The translations under genes were made by a program, and so were the position numbers. A model generated the notes under the pieces. The model was given only the letters and a program-made list of their open reading frames with translations, was not told the origin of the DNA and made no database searches. A stretch of DNA of 64,000 nt from positions 24,216,001 through 24,280,000 of the forward strand of contig NC_080574.1 of assembly GCF_029962835.1 (NCBI RefSeq), read 5' to 3'. The first letter of the stretch is position 1. The number at the start of each line of letters is the position of its first letter. This DNA comes from Magnolia sinica. Its lineage: Eukaryota > Streptophyta > Magnoliopsida > Magnoliales > Magnoliaceae. This document shows, piece by piece, positions 58,992 through 64,000 of the stretch.

Positions 58992-60483
58992 CAATCCGAT
59001 TTCGTTTTTTTTTAACTTGTTCGGTCAGCAGCATGTGGCCCAATAAATTCGGCCATGACACTGCCAATCTGACCTCTTTCTCTCTCTCAAAAAGGACGCG
59101 GATAGGCCGGTAGTTGGGCCAGAGCTGCTGTCAGAGATAGGTCCACGCTCAGCGTATTCTAATCGGGCACGGGTTCAGTTCGGTCAGACCTGATCCAGAT
59201 CCGTAGGTCCTGACCGTGGAGTACACCACCATGTAGCCGTTTCTCTTTTTTGCCATATCAATGTGTTCGGTAAAAATTCAGTGGTCTGTGCTACGAATGC
59301 TGGAAGTAAATATGGCTTAATCGAACTCAACAACTATAACCTCATGTGTTGAAATAGATAGAGAGATGGACCGTTTATTTAGTCACTAATTATAAGAAAT
59401 TAGATGATTTAGTAAGGAGGGAGTTGGTATTTCTAAGAGCTCTTTATTCTTTTAAGATGAAATGACTTTAAATTTAGTGAGTGACGGTAATTATAGTTTG
59501 ATGACAATAGTACAAATGGAAAGTATAACATGATATAGAAGTTGAATGTATTTTTATTAATATTTATTATGAACGCTTATAGCCAATTTTGATATGATTG
59601 AGCTTTGTGGTGAGATGGTTATAGCTAGGGATGGTTGTTTGTTCATCATCAGATAAAAAATAAGCTTCCTAGTAAGATGGTCATCAAGTGCTGGATAGTC
59701 GCATATTTATCGCTTGGTGATAACCGAACTTCGTAGCGGGCCGGCTGATGAGGGTGGATCTTCTTCGATAGTTTGTTTGAAAACTTAGTTGAGGAACCAA
59801 GCACTTAGCAAGATAGTTGGTGGTTCATTTGTCTATATGTTGCTTTGGTTGAGAAACAAGGCTTGATGGAGAGACAATAGATAGAATCGCTTAGGATATA
59901 AAAGTATAACTCCCACAACATTCGTTTGAAATTGAGCGATAGTTTTTACTAGCCTAATAATATGTTTGTGCACGTATAATGGAATAATAAATAATTTAAG
60001 TGGTTCATGCTTTCTTCACCATTACGCTGGCTAGTTGTGAAGAGTTAGACCAAATTTAAATTAAAGGCAAGGGGGACAAATGATAAACGCTTCAATCAAT
60101 TAACTAACTAATAGACATGGCTAATTACACTTATCATCAAGATTGCTATCCATGATCTCCATGAAACCATCCATCCATCAAGCAAGCGTGGTCAGCTATA
60201 TACTATCATGTGTAGTGAAGAGAATTAGTGCCAGCTAGCCATGCAATCTTGCACACTATTTTAAGCCATTACGATAAATTATCGCCTTTTATATTTAGTC
60301 ATGTGGCTGTTGGACAACTGATCTTGATTCCTCTGATTGGGTAATGCGTGTTCTATGGTGATGGCTATCTAGCTTCCAAAAATCTTTCTTCTACTGGTTT
60401 CATCCGCTGTTAAAATCTCACCTTAGTCTCCTGTGTAATGGTGCTACTACGTGTCAGTTTTTTGTAGTCATTTAATCTAGCGA
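58992..60483. other. No gene seen
   Basis: AT-rich intergenic sequence. A TTGATGG/GATGGTT-containing part (59600-59900) has GATAGTTGG/AAGATGGTC words suggesting decayed repeats. No coding was recognised. Confidence 0.5.
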
Positions 60484-60891
60484 TGTTAGATCCGGTGTAA
60501 ACACATTGTAAGGCATAGCCCATAAATGAAGCAAATCCAAATTTCAGGTGGACCACGCTATTGGAAACAATGATCACTGAATGCCCACCATTGAAAATCC
60601 TAAGGTATGAGATAATATTTTTTTGCCATCAAACTTGTTGATTAGTTCACACAGATCTAGATGAAGGGAAAACACAAATATCAAATTATCCAAAACTTTT
60701 GTAACCCACAAGAAGTTTTTAATGGTAAGTAACTTACCATTTCCTGTGGTGTGGTCCACCTGATGTTTGAATCAGTTAATTCTGACTGCCATGCCCTAAA
60801 ATGAGCTAGAACAACAGTGGATGCACTACCTAGGTATACAACACATACATTGAGGTGGGCCTCACGGTCAGGACCTGACAGGAAAACTCTC
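60484..60891. mobile_element. Palindromic MITE, copy 15 (left arm lost)
   Basis: TTTCAGGTGGACCACGCTAT, GAATGCCCACCATTGAAAAT, GGTGTGGTCCACCTGATGTT and ACATACATTGAGGTGGGCCT appear in order. The outer left arm is missing. Confidence 0.7.
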
Positions 60892-62517
60892 AGGTCCTGA
60901 CCGTTGGATCACCAGAGTCTCTCGTAGTGTCTTTTCTTTGATGAAAAGGGTTGGCGTCTCTCTCTGACATAAATGCCCTCGGTCATTACAGGTATGATTG
61001 TTTGCCACTATTCATGAGAAATGACGACTGTGCAACTTGTCGGTTGCATTGGGATCGTTGACCAGTTGGGCCACCCATGTTGGTGTATCAAAATGGCTAT
61101 GGCAGAGTCGGGTTCATCCAAGCCCCGAGTGGGCCCCACCCCGAGTTGATAAACTTTGGTAGCTTCAAAGACCCTTATAAGGCCAGCTAAACCTAGGCGT
61201 TGTGGAGCCTTGCCCATGCACACACACAAGCACACATGCCAATACGGCACTTGAACTGTTCAATCCATTGATCTAGACTGTTCATTAGGTCCAATTTATA
61301 TTTCATGGGTAAACATGAAATCATTACACCAATCTGACAAATATTAACCATTGATCAATGTTCCTTAATGTGAACGGTCAAGATCATTTACCCGAGTAGG
61401 TACAATCAGCAATTTGATCCATCTATTTGTTAGAGACCATCTTGGATTGCTTATAATTCCAAAGAATCACTTTCGTTAGGCATTTGTATCCATCCCATCC
61501 ATGGCTTGGTAAAAGGATGGCTATAAAAAATAAGGCCAAATTAAGGATGGATAGGATCATCCGATCAGTGAGATTTTAATTGACAGTTTAAATCAATTGA
61601 TTAGACTAACTGAAAGACATGCAGATGACTCTTTATCTTACTTCCCCTTCACAACCTTTTGTTGCATATGAAAGGCATTTTTACACATCCATGCACCACG
61701 AGTGGTATTTGAGCAATTCATGTCCAACTGCATTCTAACTTTCTGCTGCCAAATTTCTACAGCTGCTACTATAATAGTCAGGAAAAGCTCTTAAACCTGT
61801 AAAAAAAGGTCCAGCCAGCTCTAATACCATTTGTTGGGAGTTTCAAAGAGGATACACCACCAACAAACAAATGCTCATGGACTGATGAACAGTCCCTATT
61901 GTAATAAAAATTCATATACATCTCCAAGAAATGACAGGAATAATTTCACACCATTTTTGTATGACAAAACCAGGATCTTGCACCATTTGCTGTGTTAAAA
62001 CACATTAGCGCATTTGGCAAAGAGAGAAGGGCAGATTAACAAATGTAAGAGGCTCCTATTAGTCTATAATACAACTTATCAAAAGATGACAAGAAGGTTT
62101 CAATAACAGTTATTCAAGGGATATTGAGGACAACAAATACCAATACTTAAACATGACAATGAAGCAAAGATACCATTTGTCTGGGAGTTTTTGCAATCTG
62201 ATTGCTTTGTTCAATCGCAAAAATGGGCCATCAACTCTCCACAATCAAGATTCCTCTAATATCGGCATAATTACAGAAAGGTTAGCTAAGAGCGAGAAAT
62301 AAGTCAATTGAATTAACAACTGCCCTAAAGATTCGATACCTTGCAAATTGCCATGCCCAATTGGGGAAGAAAGTTAATTGTCTACAGTTGCTACAAAACA
62401 AACACAAAACCAGTCGGAAATCAATTCCGTGCCTCGTGGTTGAGACCACATATTCAAAACCACCTTCCCTAAACTTTCATATTGATCAGCGGATTACTCA
62501 AGTGTAGAGATATCTTG
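60892..62517. other. 3' flank of the GDPD gene
   Basis: The part next to 62517 is probably 3' UTR on the minus strand. ACACACACAAGCACACATGCC lies at 61219-61240. The rest is unremarkable, without ORFs of note. Confidence 0.5.
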
Positions 62518-64000
62518 TCACGGTAGACTGAAACCCGCCTCGAGGCATTCTGTTTTGATTGTTTGCATCAAGCGTTGAAGAAGGGAGGGTTGGTTTGTAA
62601 CAATGCCATCTACACGTTCGGCCAACATTTTCTTCATGGAATCCTCATCATCAACAGTCCAAGCATATACTTTCTTACCCCTCCTGTTAAAAAGGAATAC
62701 TGTAAGCAAGATACATATGCATGTATAATAATGATCGCCTACAACAGTTGTAGGTTGGGTTAACATACCATCTGTCCCATGTATTAATGTGCCACATGCA
62801 GGACATCCAACCCATGCAGAAGGTGGGCCTACCATGAAGATCATGTGGATTACCAATCAGGCCAGTCCCTTAACTAGACAGACCACCCTGTGTGGAAAAA
62901 CCGATGGCTTAGATCAGACCTTATGGTCGTACATGCCCTGTCTGATGAGCAGACATGCATGTTTTCTATGCCAGGTGATCTTCCTGATGGCCTGGTGGAC
63001 CCGACATTTTGCACAGCTTGGATGTCTTGATTGTATGTTAACTGGTTGTAGGTGCTCATTACTTATGTGCACGTGAGTTGGTACAAAACCACATCCATGA
63101 AGACATTAACTTTCTGATGCTAAATGAGGGCCGTACCCATGCGAGATTCTCACAAGTTTCTCATCAATTAAAGGGTAATAGACACCAATAACCCCAGCAC
63201 GTTTCATCCTCAGCAAGTTAGTTCTAGCACCAGTTGAAGGGTCCCTCATGACGATGTATCCTACCTGCAAAAAAGATCAGCATCCCCACCAACTTAGCGA
63301 AATGCATAAATATTTGTCAAGCCTCTCTTTATGTGGCTAGTTGTGATCAAAGCAGACAGAAATCTTCTTGAATTCACCCCACTGATAAGACCCAGAGGCA
63401 AGGCCCAAGGCCCTACCTTGCAACAAGCTGGACATTTACAGATATATGCATGTACCAATTAACATGCAGGCCTAGCTTTGGAATCTTGCAATTTCAAGAT
63501 ATTTCAGGTCTTAAAATAGTAAATTTTAAGCCTCTCATTTCCACTGCCAAACCTTGAGGAATAACTTGCTGCTAACACTTCCAGTATCCAAGGGCGCACA
63601 GCACCAAGGCATGGATCCAAGGTGCCAGTTGGTGCTATGGTCCTAGGTTTATTGCCTTGATCTTCACAAGAAAGACCTGGGGTCCTTGGAGACTAGGTAG
63701 CATCAATGACAAGATATGGGATACTCTGGGTTTTATATGTTTTCTTTCGAGATGTTTTCATAGGAGGCTAATGAAGTGGAGGGAAATCTCATAAAGTAGT
63801 TTTTCTCTGGACTTTCACTTCGTATCTAGCAATCTCTTCCCTTTTGGTCTACTTTAGTAAATGCTCTTATTTATCAAGAAAAAAATTCAATAAAACAGTC
63901 ATGATAAAATGCGGAGAAGTCAATCTTACCGTAACATTTTGCGAGAGTCTAATTACATCCCTTCCTAAAATGTCACTTTTCGCCCATATAAGACAATTTG
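62518..64000 (-). CDS. Glycerophosphodiester phosphodiesterase, C-terminal exons (partial)
   Basis: Three minus-strand exons: 64000-63930 (continues past the window edge), 63264-63137, and 62683-62518 with stop TGA; GT-AG splice sites and phases agree. They read NCLIWAKSDILGRDVIRLSQNVT, then VGYIVMRDPSTGARTNLLRMKRAGVIGVYYPLIDEKLVRISHG, then RGKKVYAWTVDDEDSMKKMLAERVDGIVTNQPSLLQ..., about 120 residues. VYAWTVDDEDSM and VDGIVTNQP are the end of the GDPD TIM barrel. The enzyme cleaves glycerophosphodiesters to glycerol-3-phosphate and an alcohol, in lipid turnover and phosphate recycling. It resembles Arabidopsis GDPD4 rather than the SHV3/GDPDL type, but the catalytic His residues lie outside the window, so subfamily is uncertain. 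Confidence 0.88.
62684..63136 (-). other. GDPD intron carrying an interspersed repeat fragment
   Basis: The 453-nt intron contains at 62790-63010 CCACATGCAGGACATCC...GGTGGGCCTACC and GGCCTGGTGGACCCGAC. This style of sequence is also found at 31375-31650. An ORF running through it is not coding: it reads out of the last exon into the intron. Confidence 0.5.

Overview
This window is nuclear DNA of a flowering plant. Genes are split by introns with plant-type splice sites, and the spaces between them are full of small non-autonomous transposons. One very abundant palindromic repeat (ends GTGGGGCCCACC, core TCCATCCGTTTTTCCAGATCATTTTAGG-like) recurs about 15 times. I associate that family with magnoliids (Magnolia/Liriodendron/laurel relatives), but the placement is inference. 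No bacterial, organellar or CRISPR features were seen.

Five protein-coding loci can be supported. (1) 1780-5036 (+): the last three exons of an SGS3-like gene (RNA-silencing cofactor); its zf-XS/XS part is not in the window. (2) 23310-32629 (+): a complete ARF1-type auxin response factor in 14 coding exons, giving a 680-residue protein. All reading-frame phases close. One intron is of the rare GC-AG type. A long upstream leader carries several upstream ORFs. (3) 36770-43235 (-): a complete five-exon gene for a 181-residue DUF2062 membrane protein, with a LINE remnant and tandem repeats in its large second intron. (4) 52375-52998 (-): an intronless VQ-motif protein of 207 residues, of the MAPK-target VQ type. 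(5) 62518-64000 (-): the last three exons of a glycerophosphodiester phosphodiesterase, running off the right edge.

The rest is repeats and unique non-coding DNA. Three tRNA-derived SINE families are present, two copies with clear target-site duplications. Two 590-bp hAT-type MITEs have perfect 8-bp target duplications, and one of them carries a stretch that reads like a PPR motif. There is a solo LTR fossil in an SGS3 intron, LINE tails, several tandem duplications, and a 100-bp CT/AT/Z-DNA-prone block in an ARF1 intron.

The genes do not form an operon-like unit. SGS3 (small-RNA amplification) and ARF1 (auxin output) sit about 18 kb apart. They share a broad pathway theme (tasiRNA-ARF), but ARF1 is not the tasiRNA-regulated clade and no target site was seen, so the linkage is most likely chance. 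I did not find a convincing new biological system. The most useful leads are the GC-AG intron, the ARF1 leader uORFs, the repeated palindromic MITE near promoters, the PPR-like capture inside a hAT MITE, and an apparent orphan leader-like segment near 57.7 kb.
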